A DNA stretch of 64,000 nucleotides from Sphaerobacter sp. Lineage in GTDB: Bacteria; Chloroflexota; Chloroflexia; Thermomicrobiales; Thermomicrobiaceae. Below are positions 16,553-24,886 of this stretch, piece by piece (within the stretch, counting starts at the first letter, position 1; every line of letters begins with the position of its first letter). The notes under the pieces are model-generated. The model searched no databases and was not told the DNA's origin. It saw only the letters and a list, made by a program, of their open reading frames with translations. The position numbers and the translations under genes are program-made. The stretch is taken from positions 1 through 64,000 of the forward strand of contig JASBVL010000027.1 of assembly GCA_029961075.1 (NCBI GenBank), in the 5' to 3' direction.

Positions 16553-16925
16553 GAATGGCGCAGGCAGGACGGTCGCTGGCCCTCGGGCCAGAGGAAAGTC
16601 CGAGCTGCACAGAGCGAGGGTGCCCGGCGAAAGCCGGGGCAGCGCCGGGCCGGTAGGCGCTGACAGTCCAGATCGGCACACCGTCGGGCGTGCCCGATGG
16701 TGTGAGAGCAACAGAGACCAATGCCGGGCCGCATCTCGGTCCGGAGTGAAAAGGGCAATCCTCCCCGCAGCAATCTCCGAATGGGCCGCTATCAGGTTGC
16801 TCGCCGAGGCCCGAAGTCGAGAGCAGCCACGGAGGCGACGACGTGGCCGTTCGGCGGCCTCCGGGCCGCCGGGCGAGATAGATGACCGTCACGAACAGAA
16901 CTCGGCTTACTCGCCTGCGCCATTC
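16553..16925 (+). ncRNA. rnpB: RNase P RNA
   Basis: Catalytic RNA that matures tRNA 5' ends. Ends are set by an unusually long perfect P1 helix: GAATGGCGCAGGC (16553-16565) with GCCTGCGCCATTC (16913-16925). Conserved cores are present: GAGGAAAGTCCG near 16600, GAGAGCAACAGAGACC near 16706, and AGATAGATGACCGTC then ACAGAACTCGGCTTAC near the 3' end. The usual P15 region is atypical (GAGTGAAAAGGGCAATCC in place of the common GGUNAG context), which fits reports that Chloroflexota RNase P RNAs depart from type A. It sits between tRNA-Leu and tRNA-His, two of its substrates. Confidence 0.95.
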
Positions 16926-16933
16926 ACTGCCTT

Positions 16934-17010
16934 GGTGCCTCTAGCTCAATTGGCAGAGCACTGGTCTGTGGAACCAGGGGTTACGGGTTCAAGCCCCGTG
17001 AGGCACCCCA
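16934..17010 (+). tRNA. tRNA-His (anticodon GTG)
   Basis: A 77-nt tRNA with the extra G at -1 (16934) opposite discriminator C (17007), the histidine identity pair. GTGCCTC (16935-16941) pairs with GAGGCAC (17000-17006). The anticodon arm is CTGGT, loop CTGTGGA, ACCAG. CCA is encoded at 17008-17010. It begins 8 nt after rnpB. Confidence 0.97.
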
Positions 17011-17104
17011 AATCCCGCGAACGTACGCAGGGAAACGGCTCAGGAAACCACCCGAGGCCCGTGGAAACTGATCACTAGTCTCACTCCCCTACGGTAAAAG
17101 GCGG

Positions 17105-17158
17105 GAGCACTGGTCTCCCCTACCAGGGGTTGCGGGTTCAAGCCCCGTGAGGCACCCC
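17105..17158 (+). pseudogene. 3'-part copy of tRNA-His (tRNA remnant)
   Basis: About 54 nt repeat the 3' half of tRNA-His: GAGCACTGGTCT, then ACCAGGGGTT, CGGGTTCAAGCCCCGTGAGG and the CCA end. The anticodon loop is CTCCCCT instead of CTGTGGA and the 5' acceptor strand is missing. The pieces could still fold an anticodon arm and T-arm but not a full tRNA. The copy sits 95 nt after the real gene. The rest of the 17011-17406 gap holds no other feature. Confidence 0.7.
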
Positions 17159-17406
17159 CATCGGTATCACCACCGCCGCAAGGCAAGATCAGCACGTGCA
17201 GGGGCGAGCGGGTTTCTCCGCTGGCCCCTTTAGCATGGCACGCCGCCGCCCGTGACCCGGCCGGGGGCCAGACGCTCCCGCGGGCCGCGCTGCGGGGCCG
17301 TGGCGCCATCGGTCGGCCCGCGGCATGGACGAGGCACGCCACTGTCGCCACCGCATCGCAGGAACCAGGTGGGCCAGGTCGATGATGGGGCCAGCCCGCT
17401 CGGCAC

Positions 17407-18129
17407 CTATCGTGTTGGCAGGTGGCGAGTGGGCAGCGGGGCCAAGGCGTAGGGGTTCCTGATCGTCTCCACCCCGCTGATGTACCACTGCTCGTCGACC
17501 CGTGTGAACGTGTAGACGTCGATGACCTCCGACTGCGTGCGGGAGCCGTACGCCAGCTTCGCAGTCGCCAGGTCGCCCTGAATAGAGACATCGAAGACGT
17601 CGAACTGGACGTCCACCCACTCGGTTGGACTCAGGGGATTGGCCGGCGGTTCGACCCCCTCCGGCAGGTCCGCGGCGGTCGGATGTCGCCCCTCGGCAGC
17701 GGCCTTGGCCTGCGCCTGCTTCCAGGCGTCGAGTTGCCGCTGGCGCTCAATGCCGAGTGCCACCCTCGCTGAGAGGATCCCGGTTTCGGCTCCACGGGGC
17801 CCCGGGGCCAGACCCGCCAGCGCCGCCCCGATGGCCTCCATGCCGACGCGACGGACGACCCAATCGAAGCTCTCGGGGAGCTCCACCGTCGGGTCGTTGT
17901 AATAGATCGTCGGGAACTCGTGCATGTCCCCGTAGACCAGCATGTTGAACATGGCGCGCTCTTCGCGCCGCAGCAGGGCCTCGAACGCCGCGACCTGCTC
18001 GGCCGTGGCCGGTACGCCCGGGTCCGGCCGGACGGCATCGCGACCGGCCCCACGATCGGGTCGCGCCAGCATGACCAGCCCGAGCAGGACCACGGCCGCG
18101 CCGATCACCGCCATGTGCCGTCGCCGCAT
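17407..18129 (-). CDS. Hypothetical membrane-anchored extracytoplasmic protein
   Basis: A 240-aa protein starting MRRRHMAVIGAAVVLLGLVM, a basic N-terminus plus one hydrophobic helix, so a signal anchor or uncleaved signal peptide. The remainder is soluble and acidic, with FNMLVYGDMHEFPTIYYNDP, a Gln/Lys/Ala-rich helix (LDAWKQAQAKAAAEGR) and a final beta-rich segment (VIDVYTFTRVDEQWYISGVE), similar in style to small SnoaL/NTF2-like or lumazine-binding folds. No family is recognised. ATG 18129 is well placed after GGAGG. The gene is isolated, ending near the tRNA cluster. Confidence 0.65.
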   Translation of the reverse strand: MRRRHMAVIGAAVVLLGLVMLARPDRGAGRDAVRPDPGVPATAEQVAAFEALLRREERAMFNMLVYGDMHEFPTIYYNDPTVELPESFDWVVRRVGMEAIGAALAGLAPGPRGAETGILSARVALGIERQRQLDAWKQAQAKAAAEGRHPTAADLPEGVEPPANPLSPTEWVDVQFDVFDVSIQGDLATAKLAYGSRTQSEVIDVYTFTRVDEQWYISGVETIRNPYALAPLPTRHLPTR

Positions 18130-18800
18130 CGCCCGGCCTCCGCGCTGCTAACCCGAGAGCCATCGAGCGCACGGAGGCCAACCGGTGCGCTCCCGGGTTC
18201 GGGCTCCGGAGCGAATTCCATCTGATGGACTCGATACTACACGAGAACGATCGGTCTTGGCAACTTGCGGATATAGCCTCGGTTGGACTTGTCAACGCCA
18301 CAGCCCTCGGCCCCGCAGCGACCGAGAGGAGCGATGCGGCCACGTGTATCATGGACTTCGACGGTTTCGTCCGGCATACCCGGCGATCGTCCCAAGCGGT
18401 CCTGAGCCGGCGCTTCTTGTCAGCCCGGGCTGGGCGCGGATACCCGACGATTGCGTCCAACGCCGTCCGCCCCGGGCGGGTACCGGCAGCGACCGCGTCC
18501 ACCGCGGGAGGCTCCGTTCGGCACCAGACCCTCCCCTACCAGGGGCCTCGGACCGCCCCCTTCCGACAGCACGCGGGGCAGTCGGGCGGGCGGGAGCCGG
18601 CCAGGAGGCCGGCGCTCCACGCGCCCCGGCCAGGCGCGGCTACCCGACGATCGCGTCGAACTCCATGAGGCACCCACGGCTGACCGGGATCGAGCCGATG
18701 GGCTCCTCGGATCATCGCCGCCGAGGCGGGAACTGATCCCCGGCGCGCAACATGCGCACGACCGATCCCGCCACCGCCGCCCCGCCGCTCTCGGACCAGG
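18130..18800. repeat. Repeat-bearing spacer upstream of alaS
   Basis: No gene is supported. A direct repeat stands out: GGATACCCGACGATTGCGTC (18439-18458) and a near copy, GGCTACCCGACGATCGCGTC, around 18640-18660. Between them lie GGCCGGCGCTCCACG (family of 21.6-22.1 kb) and CTCCCCTACCAGGGG, like the loop insertion in the tRNA-His remnant. Confidence 0.5.
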
Positions 18801-18829
18801 TTGACAGGCAGACACGGCCCTGCCATACT
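18801..18829 (+). promoter_or_regulatory. Promoter upstream of the alaS fragment
   Basis: A perfect TTGACA (18801-18806), 17 nt, then CATACT (18824-18829). The start would lie about 90 nt before ATG 18925. A strong promoter in front of a truncated gene suggests that the truncation is recent or an assembly artefact. Confidence 0.65.
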
Positions 18830-18924
18830 GTACGTACATGTCGCGGCGCAGGTGGTCCGACGGCGCCATCGTCGGTACAATCCATGACTGCCGTCCTGCC
18901 GCGACTCGTGAGGGCATTACCCAG

Positions 18925-19920
18925 ATGAAGAGCAGTGAGATCCGACGGGTCTTTATCGAGTTCTTTGCCGAGCGTGGGCACCTCCAGGTGCCGAGCTCAT
19001 CCCTGGTGCCGCACAACGACCCCACCGTCCTGCTGACGACCGCGGGCATGCAGCAGATGACGCCCTACTTCCTCGGACTGGAGCGCCCGCCCAGCCCCCG
19101 CCTGACCTCCATCCAGAAGTGCTTTCGCACCGTCGACATCGACGAGGTGGGCGACGAGGAGCACCTGACCTTCTTCGAGATGCTCGGCAACTTCTCGGTG
19201 GGCGACTACTTCAAGGCCGAGGCCATCTCCTGGGCCTGGGAGCTGCTGACCGAGCGGTTCGGCATCCCGCGAGAACGGCTACGCCCCTCGGTCCATCGCG
19301 ACGACGACTTCGCCTTCGCCTACTGGCGCGATGTGATCGGCATCCCGGCCGAGCTCATCGCCCGGCTCGGCGATGAGCACAACTGGTGGGGCCCGGTCGG
19401 GGAGACCGGCCCCAACGGCCCCGACTCGGAGATCTTCTACGACCGCGGCGAGGCGCTGGGCTGCGGGCGGCCCGACTGCGGTCCGGGCTGCGACTACTGC
19501 CACCGCTTCCTGGAGATCTGGAACCTGGTCTTCATGGAGTTCTTCAAGGAGGCGGACGGCACGCAGCGCCCGCTGCCGCGCAAGAACATCGACACCGGCA
19601 TGGGGCTGGAGCGGATCGCCATGGTGCTCCAGGGGGTCGGCTCGGTGTTCGAGACCGACCTGTACCTGCCGATCCTGGAGTGCGCCGCCGACATCGCCGG
19701 GGTCCGCTACCGGGAGGATCCCAGGGTCGACCGCTCGCTGCGGGTCATCGCCGACCACGGCCGCGCCGTGACCTTCCTGATCGGCGACGGCGTCTTCCCC
19801 GGCAACGAGGGGCGGAGCTATGTCCTGCGGCGCGTGCTGCGGCGCGCTGTGCGCCACGGCCGCCTGATCGGGCCGGTCAACCGCCTGACCGCGGCGAGTG
19901 GAATGACCTCGACGACCTGA
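18925..19920 (+). pseudogene. alaS: Alanyl-tRNA synthetase, truncated after the catalytic domain
   Basis: The first ~318 codons are a normal AlaRS aminoacylation domain: KSSEIRRVFIEFFAERGH, VPSSSLVPHNDPTVLLTTAG, CFRTVDIDEVGDEEHLTFFE, TGPNGPDSEIFYD, KNIDTGMGLERIA and VFPGNEGRSYVLRRVLRRAV. After HGRLIG (19871) homology stops; the frame adds PVNRLTAASGMTSTT and ends at TGA 19918-19920. A full AlaRS is about 870-900 aa; the tRNA-binding helices, editing and C-Ala domains are absent. The following DNA is an unrelated secreted-protein gene lacking its own 5' end. AlaRS is essential, so either an intact copy exists elsewhere or the junction near 19872-19896 is a misassembly. ATG 18925 is the family start; a longer in-frame start at 18838 overlaps the promoter. 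Confidence 0.85.
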
Positions 19921-21473
19921 TCGCCGCGGGCATCTGCCTCGAGGGCTCCGTCAGCGTCACTCGCGGCAGCCAGCCGGGCACGGTCGACACGGCGACCCTG
20001 CAGGCCCCGGCGCCGGCGGCGATCGACGCCGTCGAGGTGTCCCAGGGCGGCAAGACCTTCAAGGAGGGCACCGACTTCACCTGGCAGTACAGCGGCGGCC
20101 AGCTCGCCATCGACTGGAGCCCGGATGGTGCCGAGCCGTCGTCGGACGGTGATCCCAACACGACCGACTACACCGTGACCTACGTCTTCAACTGCCCGGC
20201 GCCGCGTATCGCGGGCGTCGAGAAGCACACCGTCGGCACGGTCGGCTCCCGGACCTCGGACGACACCGAGATCGTCGACGGTTACACCGCCATCCCGGTC
20301 GGCGATCTGGGCGTCGCCGGTGACGGTGGTGCCGTGCTCGAGGGCCAGTCCCGCTGGGTGGTGCCGATCGTCCAGACCAACAACGGCTGGAACACCGAGC
20401 TGGTCATCACCAACGTCTCCGGCAAGACCACCTCGGTGAACGCCACCTTCTACGCCGAGGGCGGCCAGGGCTTCGCCGGGCCGAGCGTCGCGATCCTGAG
20501 CGGTGAGACGCTGGCCGCGGGCGAGTCGGTCCTCGTCGACCTGAAGGAGTGGGGCTTCCCCGAGGGCGAGGTCGGCTCGGTCTGGGTCGATGCCACCAAC
20601 GCGGTGGTGGCCGGCGCCTTCCGCGCCAAGCCGTCGACCGACATGATGCTGACCACGCTGGCCCAGCCGCGCACCGACGAGAACGACCCCGGCGCGACCC
20701 TGAAGTACGGCCCGCTGGTGTTCCGCGACTACAACGGCTGGAACACCGGCATCAACATCGCCAACCTGTCCAGCAGCACCAACCAGGTCACCGTGACCTA
20801 CTACAACTACGCCGGCAACGCGGTGGCGACCGAGACGGTCACCATCCCGCCGCGGGCCATGGAGTACGTCTACACCCCGGCCTCGGGCAACTTCGGCGTC
20901 GGTGAGAACCAGATCACCGCGGTCCGGATCGCGGGCAGCGCGCCGCTGGTGGCGGCGATCGACGAGGTGAAGTACCTCGGCGGGCAGGGGCAGGGCCACG
21001 CCATGTCCTACCCGGCCGCCTGGGCGCTCAACGGCTGGCTCGGTGATGCGCCGACCAGCAACGCCGACGGTCGCTACGAGTACGACGCCCTGCTGGCGCT
21101 GCCGCTGGTGCAGAAGGGCAACGGCGGCTCGGGCGACACCTCCGGCATCAACCTGTTCAACCCCGACTTTGAGTACGGCGTGAACGCCTACATCCAGTTC
21201 GTGGATGCCAGCGGCGTGCCGGTGGCGCCGACCGTCGGGAACGACGACAGCGAGGCGCCGATCGTGCTGCCGCTCGCCCCGCACGCGGGGGCCACGGTCT
21301 ACACGCTGAACTACAGCGAGATGCCGGCTGGCTTCCAGGGCGCGGCCGTGATCGGCGTCGAGGGCCTGGGCGCGCTCGTCGGCGTGTCGAACAACGTCAA
21401 CTACGACGTCGCCGGCGACGGCTCGGCCGTCTTCAACCTGACGAACCTGGGCGTCGTGTTCGACGGCGAGTAG
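19896..21473 (+). pseudogene. 5'-truncated NGWNT-module secreted protein (paralogue 1)
   Basis: About 525 codons lacking signal peptide and first module. From EWNDLDDLIAAG (19896) it aligns by eye with the middle of the intact paralogues at 22430 and 34567. Legible blocks: VEKHTVGTVGSRTSDD; module 2, WVVPIVQTNNGWNTELVITN with FYAEGGQGFAGPSV; module 3, PLVFRDYNGWNTGINIANLS with IPPRAMEYVYTPASGN and DEVKYLGGQGQGHAMSYPAA; module 4, ALPLVQKGN with GDTSGINLFN and a VSNNVNYDVAGDGSAVFNLT end. It is out of frame with the alaS fragment upstream and has no start of its own. A strong terminator follows the stop. Confidence 0.8.
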
Positions 21474-21548
21474 GACGCCAGCTCAGGGCAGACCACCTGC
21501 CGAGCTGAACCCGGCGCCACCCCATAACCCACACCCCTGACCACACGA

Positions 21549-21586
21549 GCCGCCCCCGGAGCCATCCGGGGGCGGCTTGTCTCTCC
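21549..21586 (+). terminator. Terminator after paralogue 1
   Basis: GCCGCCCCCGGA (21549-21560), loop GCCA, TCCGGGGGCGGC (21565-21576), followed by TTGTCTCTCC. A perfect 12-bp stem 75 nt after the stop codon. Confidence 0.75.
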
Positions 21587-21600
21587 CCGCACCACCCCCG

Positions 21601-22140
21601 TCGAGCGCCGCCACAGGAGCGCCGCCACCGTGGAGCGCCGGCGTCGCACGGAGCATCGCCGGCCCCCGTGGCGACGTGGAGCGCCGGCGTCCCCGCCGGC
21701 CCCGGTCGCGCGGGCCGGGGGATCTTTCCCCGGGCTGGGCCGTCTGGGCCCGGGGGTTTACCCCCGGGCACCCGGGCGGCCCGCGCGACCGCCAGCCGCC
21801 CCGCGGGGACCCGTTCTCAGCCGGCTGATGAACGTTGACGAATACATGGCCCATCCCTGCCGCCCTCGCCCCCAGCCCGCTTCAGCGGGCTTTTCATTGT
21901 CAGCCCGGGGCTTTTAGCCCCGGGCCCAGACCGGCACGCGCGGCTCCTCCCGCCCCGCGCGATCCCGGCACCCCGGCGGCCCGCGCTGACCCACGCAACG
22001 GGCGGGAGCCGGCGAGGCTCCGTGCGACGCCGGCGCTCCACGTGCCCCGGGCACCCGCTGCCCCGTTGCGCGGCGCACGGGAGCCGCCGATGCTCCGTTC
22101 GACGGCGGCGCTCCACGGGGCCGGCGCCCCGGTGGCGGCA
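21601..22140. repeat. GC-rich repeat cluster (GGAGCGCCGGCGTC and CAGCCCGC families)
   Basis: This spacer has no supported gene. It holds several copies of GTGGAGCGCCGGCGTC and complements such as GACGCCGGCGCTCCACG (21630, 21675, 22027, 22090), many next to GAGCCGGCGAGGCTCCG-like hairpins. At 21873-21928 lies a double hairpin, CAGCCCGCTTCAGCGGGCTT then GCCCGGGGCTTTTAGCCCC; a close relative is at 28709-28760. These are short interspersed palindromes, function unknown. The part from 22141 to 22429 shows only the ribosome site of the next gene. Confidence 0.65.
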
Positions 22141-22429
22141 CCCCGCGTGCGGCAGCAGCGTGTGGAGATACTCCGCGAGTCGGAAACTCCGTGAAAAGAT
22201 CGTTGCCGAACCGCAACCATCACCGACGCCGTCCGTTGTGGAATGGACAAGCCCGGTGCGTGGGACACCGATGTGACTCACGGCGAGTGTGCACCATCGT
22301 GTTGGCAGCCCCGTCCGCGCCCTGGATGGGGCTGGGTGCACCGGGCGGGGCGTGGCGCGGTGCCACGCCCGGGGGCAGTGGGGCGGTGCCGGCTGGGAGA
22401 GCGCGGCCCGCAAGGAAGGGATCTGTACA

Positions 22430-24454
22430 GTGCGACGCCGCGTCATCCATCTCCTGGCCGCGCTGGGCCTGCTCGCCGGCATGCTGGCCGGCGTGGTCGG
22501 CTCCGCGTCGGCGGCGCCGGAGAACCCCGGCGCCAACTGGCGCGACCCCGAGGGGGGCGCCATCTTCTTCCCCTGGGTGCCGAACAACGACACCCTCGCC
22601 GGAGGTGAGGGCGTCACCGGGTCGGTCACGGTGCAGAACCTGGAGGGCTTCCCGGTCGACGTGACCATCAGCGACGCCGCGGGGAACGAGCTGGCCTCGC
22701 TCACGCTCAACCCGCGCGCCTCGCAGACCTTCGAGGCCGACGACCTCGGCCTGCCGGAGCCCGGCGCGGGCGTGATCGCCTCGGCCCGGTGGGACGAGGA
22801 TCTGGACCTGCTCTCGATCACCGGCCTCTGCGAGCCTCGGAACTACACAGTCGGGCGCGGGTCCGGGTCCGGCACGGTGGACACTGCCGGTTTCTTCGGG
22901 TGGATGCGTCCGTACGACGTCGAGGTGACCCAGGGCGGGTTTGCCTTTTTCGAGGGCGACGACTACACCTGGGACTACAACGAGGACACCGGCCAGCTCG
23001 CCATCGACTGGAGCCCGAGCGGCGCCGAGCCGAGTCCCGGGACCGACTACGAGGTCGTCGCCTACCTGTGCTTCCCGCCGCGCATCGCCGGCCTCGAGAA
23101 GCACACCGCCGGCACCGTCGGCGCCCGCACCTCGGATGACACCATCGCCGTCGACGGCTACAGCGCCGTGCCCTGGTTCGACCTCCTGCTGGCGACCGGC
23201 ATCGCGTCCCTGGACAGCGGCGAGCCCGTCGAGGCCTACCTGGAGGGCCAGTCCCGCTGGGTGCTGCCGATCGTCCAGACCAACAACGGCTGGGACACCG
23301 AGCTGGTCATCACCAACGTCTCCGACGAGCACACCTCGGTGAGCGCCACCTTCTACGCCGAGGGCGGCCAGGGCTTCGCCGGGCCGAGCGTCGCGATCCT
23401 GTCCGGCGAGACGCTCAAGCCGGGTGAGAGCGTCGCGGTCGACCTGCTCGACGATGCCGGCTTCCCCGAGGATGCCGTCGGCTCGGTCTGGGTCGACGCC
23501 ACGCATGCGGTCGTGGCGGCCGCCTTCCGCGTCAAGCCATCGACCGACATGCTGCTGACCAACCTGGCCCAGCCGCGCAACGACGCGCCGCTGCCGTTCC
23601 TGCAGCCGACCGAGAAGTTCGGCCCGCTGGTCTTCCGCGACTACAACGGCTGGAACACCGGCATCAACATCGCCAACCTCTCCAGCGACTACAACCACGT
23701 CACGGTGACGTACTACAACTACGCCGGCAACGTGGTCTCGGCCGAGACGAAGAACATCCCGCCGCGGGCCATGGAGTACGTCTACACCCCGGCGACGGGC
23801 AACGTCGGCCTGGGCGAGAACCAGGTGACCGCGGTCCAGGTTGACGGCACCCATCCGCTGGTGGCGGCCATCGACGAGGTGAAGTACCTCGGCGGGCAGG
23901 GCCAGGGCCACGCCATGTCCTACCCGGCCGCGGGCGCGCTCTTGTCGCTGCCTGCTGGTGACCAGAACGACGTCTTCCCCCCGCCCACCTTCAGCGACGG
24001 CCGCTACTTCTACCTGGCGTCGCTGGCGCTGCCGCTGGTGCAGAAGGGCAACCCGAGCACCGGGATGGGCGACACCTCGGGCATCAACCTGTTCAATATC
24101 GGCCCCGAGCGTGGCGTCGAGGCCTGGGTGCAGTTCGTCGACTCCGCCGGGGTGCCGGTGGCGCCGACCGTCGGGAATGACGACAGCGAGGCGCCGATCG
24201 TGCTGCCGCTGGCGGCCCACGCCGGGGCGACGATCTACACGCTGCGCTACAGCGAGATGCCGGAGGGCTTCCAGGGTGCCGCCGTGGTCGGCGTCACCTG
24301 TGGACCCCTCACGTCCGAGTGCGTCGGTGGCGAGCTCGTCGGCGTGTCGAACAACGTCAACTACGACGTGGCCGGCGACGGCTCGGCCGTCTACAACATG
24401 GTCAACACCTACTACCTGCGCTACCTTGTCGGCATCGGCAGCATCGTCGACTAG
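22430..24454 (+). CDS. NGWNT-module secreted protein (intact paralogue 2)
   Basis: A 674-aa exported protein. GTG 22430 follows AAGGAAGGG; the next residues, RRRVIHLLAALGLLAGMLAG, then SASAAPEN, form a signal peptide with cleavage after an Ala-rich site. Four related modules can be read: FFPWVPNNDTL with VTGSVTVQNLEGFPVDVTI (1), WVLPIVQTNNGWDTELVITN (2), PLVFRDYNGWNTGINIANLS (3), and LPLVQKGN with DTSGINLFN (4). Each has a P-V start, an Asn/Trp turn, a beta pair, a FY.EGG or YYNYAG hairpin and a VVAA or PLVAA strand, as in repeated beta-sandwiches. No anchor or sortase motif is present. A surface-layer or adhesive role is an inference. Confidence 0.85.
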   Translation: MRRRVIHLLAALGLLAGMLAGVVGSASAAPENPGANWRDPEGGAIFFPWVPNNDTLAGGEGVTGSVTVQNLEGFPVDVTISDAAGNELASLTLNPRASQTFEADDLGLPEPGAGVIASARWDEDLDLLSITGLCEPRNYTVGRGSGSGTVDTAGFFGWMRPYDVEVTQGGFAFFEGDDYTWDYNEDTGQLAIDWSPSGAEPSPGTDYEVVAYLCFPPRIAGLEKHTAGTVGARTSDDTIAVDGYSAVPWFDLLLATGIASLDSGEPVEAYLEGQSRWVLPIVQTNNGWDTELVITNVSDEHTSVSATFYAEGGQGFAGPSVAILSGETLKPGESVAVDLLDDAGFPEDAVGSVWVDATHAVVAAAFRVKPSTDMLLTNLAQPRNDAPLPFLQPTEKFGPLVFRDYNGWNTGINIANLSSDYNHVTVTYYNYAGNVVSAETKNIPPRAMEYVYTPATGNVGLGENQVTAVQVDGTHPLVAAIDEVKYLGGQGQGHAMSYPAAGALLSLPAGDQNDVFPPPTFSDGRYFYLASLALPLVQKGNPSTGMGDTSGINLFNIGPERGVEAWVQFVDSAGVPVAPTVGNDDSEAPIVLPLAAHAGATIYTLRYSEMPEGFQGAAVVGVTCGPLTSECVGGELVGVSNNVNYDVAGDGSAVYNMVNTYYLRYLVGIGSIVD

Positions 24455-24489
24455 ACCCGCCTCAGGCGGACGCCGCGCTGCGAGCGCAC

Positions 24490-24524
24490 CGCCGCGCCCC
24501 CGGGCTCGTCCCGGGGGCGCGGCG
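24490..24524 (+). terminator. Terminator after paralogue 2
   Basis: CGCCGCGCCCCCGGG (24490-24504), loop CTCGT, CCCGGGGGCGCGGCG (24510-24524), then CGTCTCTCCCCC. A perfect 15-bp stem 35 nt after the stop. The rest of the spacer to 24886 holds no recognised feature. Confidence 0.7.
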
Positions 24525-24886
24525 CGTCTCTCCCCCGTCCGGCCCTGCGCACCCCGCGCCGCGCCCGTGTGTTCGAAGGGATAGGAGGCGAGCGCGCCGG
24601 GCCGGTGCCCCCGCGTGGGGCGGCCGACCCGGGTTGCCCAATGCGACTGGCGCGACACGCCGCCTCTGGGGAACAACACCCGCAACACCCGCAACTCCAC
24701 CGCCCGCACTAGATGCCCGTCCTGTGCGGCGCCAGTTGGCCGGAATAGCCCATAAGTACGCGGCCGGACAGGCCCGCCATGCGTTAAGCTACGTGAGGAC
24801 CGGTCACCGGCCCGATGCGGTTGGGGGGAACCGGTGCGCCTCGGTGCCGGCCGCGACGAGCCAGGGAAGCGGGAAGGGGTATCTCG

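Noticed and set aside
17076-17158. Functional tRNA-Gly(CCC)
   Set aside because: An anticodon-like CCC can be read, but the acceptor stem pairs poorly, the D-arm is not normal and the rest is a copy of tRNA-His.
17011-17158. Integrated genomic island at tRNA-His
   Set aside because: A tRNA 3' duplication is present but only ~95 nt lie between the copies and no integrase or cargo is visible.
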